From contig CAVQSV010000015.1 in assembly GCA_963716095.1 (NCBI GenBank), forward strand, positions 180,759 through 244,758: a stretch of DNA of 64,000 nt. Reading direction: 5' to 3'. The stretch is from Sva-07 sp963716095. GTDB lineage: Bacteria; Actinomycetota; Acidimicrobiia; Acidimicrobiales; Ilumatobacteraceae. A program made the position numbers and the translations under genes. The notes beneath the pieces are model-generated. The model was not told the origin of the DNA, did not search any database, and was given only the letters and a program-made list of their open reading frames with translations. The first letter of the stretch is position 1. Each line of letters starts with the position of its first letter. Positions 62,911 to 64,000 of this stretch are shown one piece after another.

Positions 62911-64000
62911 ATGTCCATCGCCATCACCGACGACCATCGCTCGCTCGCCGAAACCGTCAGCAGCTTCGCCGAGAAGCGCGATCTGCGCGGCGCCGCGCGG
63001 CGAAGCTCGAGTCGCCCGACGACTCGCTGCCCGACTTCTGGAACGAGTTCGCGGAGCTCGGATGGCTCGGACTACACCTACCGGAAGACGTCGGCGGCTC
63101 CGGCTACGGCGTCGAGGAACTCGTGGTCGTGGTGGAGGAACTTGCTCGTGCCGTCGCTCCCGGCCCGTTCGTCCCGACGGTGATCGCCAGCGCCGTCATC
63201 GCAGCAGCCGGTGACGATGATCTGCGCGCCCGTCTGCTGCCCGGTCTCGCCGACGGCTCGACCGTCGCCGCGGTCGCCCTCGGCGGTGCGGTGACCCTCT
63301 CGGGTTCGACTGCGTCGGGCGATGCCGGAGCGGTGCTCGGCGCCGGATCGGCATCGCTGCTGCTCGTGCCGGCCGGCGACGACGTCGCGATCGTCGAGGT
63401 CGGCGACGGCGTCACAATCGACACGCCGCCGTCGCTCGACCCCACTCGTCGCAGTGCACGGGTGACGCTCGATGGCGCCACAGCCACCGTGATCAGTGGG
63501 GCTCGCCAGACGCTCGTCGACCTGGCCCGCGTCATTCTGGCCGCCGACGCCGTCGGTGTGGCACGTGAATGCACCGACATGGGTGCCGCCTACTCCAAGG
63601 AGCGCATCCAGTTCGGCCGTCCGATCGCCATGTACCAGGGCGTCAAGCATCACTGCGCCAACATGGCGGTGGCCACCGAGTTGGCGACGAGCGCCGTGTG
63701 GGATGCGGCGCGTGCCGCAGCGACCGGAGGCGATCAACTCAGCTACGCAGCGGCGTCAGCGGCCACCCTGGCCGCGCCGGCGGCCGATCTGTGCGCCAAC
63801 CTGAACACACAGGTGCACGGTGGCATCGCCATCACGTGGGAGCACGACGCCCATCTGTACATGCGCCGGGCGACCACCCTGCTGCACTTTCTCGCTGCGG
63901 CCGAAGCGGCCGAACAGCTCACCGACCTCACCCGTCAGGGCGTCGTGCGTGAGAAGGCGATCGAATTGCCGCCCGAGGCCGAGCCGATTCGCGACGAGGT
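62911..64000 (+). pseudogene. Acyl-CoA dehydrogenase, frameshift near the start, 3' end outside window
   Basis: The start SIAITDDHRSLAETVSSFAE KRDL is in one frame. A one-base shift near 62997 moves the rest to another frame: AAKLESPDDSLPDFWNEFAE, LGWLGLHLPEDVGGSGYGVE, ELARAVAPGPFVPTVIASAV, then a poorly conserved middle and the FAD-binding YSKERIQFGRPIAMYQGVKH and NLNTQVHGGIAITWEHDAHL YMRRA at the C-terminus. The frame is open to the end of the window (64000). This is the short two-subunit-like ACAD type found in actinobacterial sterol side-chain degradation (FadE-like), where the partner subunit supplies residues; that assignment is inference. Confidence 0.8.

Overview
The window is GC-rich, densely packed bacterial chromosome. 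The gene content (SecA-RF2-FtsEX block, F420 ligase CofE, menaquinone gene menB, a DUF222/HNH protein, a group II truncated globin, an Anbu protease and many CoA-dependent lipid enzymes) points to an actinobacterium, most likely an Acidimicrobiia/Ilumatobacter-type organism. The phylum-level call is fairly safe; the class is inference. No rRNA, tRNA, CRISPR array, IS element, integrase or prophage was seen.

Layout. 1-5371: end of secA, prfB, ftsE, ftsX, a cupin, an enoyl-CoA hydratase and a small orphan protein. 5471-13513: globin, DrrAB-type ABC exporter, purU, a SpoU methyltransferase, menB, cofE, an M20 peptidase and a hygromycin-kinase-like protein. 13510-17832: a NERD-like membrane protein and a GNAT/acyl-CoA-ligase fusion divergent from an HDAC-type deacetylase, which looks like a protein-acetylation switch. 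17843-26626: a secreted serine hydrolase, acyl-CoA dehydrogenase, GNAT, hydrolase, HPF-like protein, DUF1704 peptidase, LapA-like protein and DUF222/HNH protein. 26753-34471: a carbohydrate island (sucrose-phosphorylase-like GH13, 2-hydroxyacid dehydrogenase, DUF2264, DapA-like aldolase, OYE-type oxidoreductase, ThuA). 34484-42434: desaturase, MBL hydrolase, DyP peroxidase, VOC protein, panB, Anbu protease and PepF. 42498-44592: an arsenic locus (arsR-arsC-aquaporin, divergent from arsI). 44681-46660: selD with an in-frame UGA (selenocysteine), an ACT protein, a truncated hemerythrin and a tiny membrane protein. 46789-55901: NAD(P)-binding/DUF2867 protein, P2-type ATPase divergent from two tandem Usp proteins, P450, NTF2-like and DUF985 proteins. 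55970-64000: thioredoxin, epoxide-hydrolase-like protein with a glutamine-synthetase-like enzyme, K+ channel, kinase-like protein, MBL hydrolase, AAA_28 ATPase and the start of an acyl-CoA dehydrogenase.

Two features run through the whole window. First, at least 13 conserved genes carry single-base frameshifts whose downstream frame still encodes the rest of the family, so uncorrected indels in the sequence are likelier than real gene decay. Second, gene ends often carry palindromes: one family (GTTAC...TGGTGTC-T-GACACCA...GTAAC) occurs three times with compensating arm changes, and two convergent gene pairs place both stop codons inside an inverted repeat. Several short tandem repeats sit in intergenic gaps between 51 and 62 kb.
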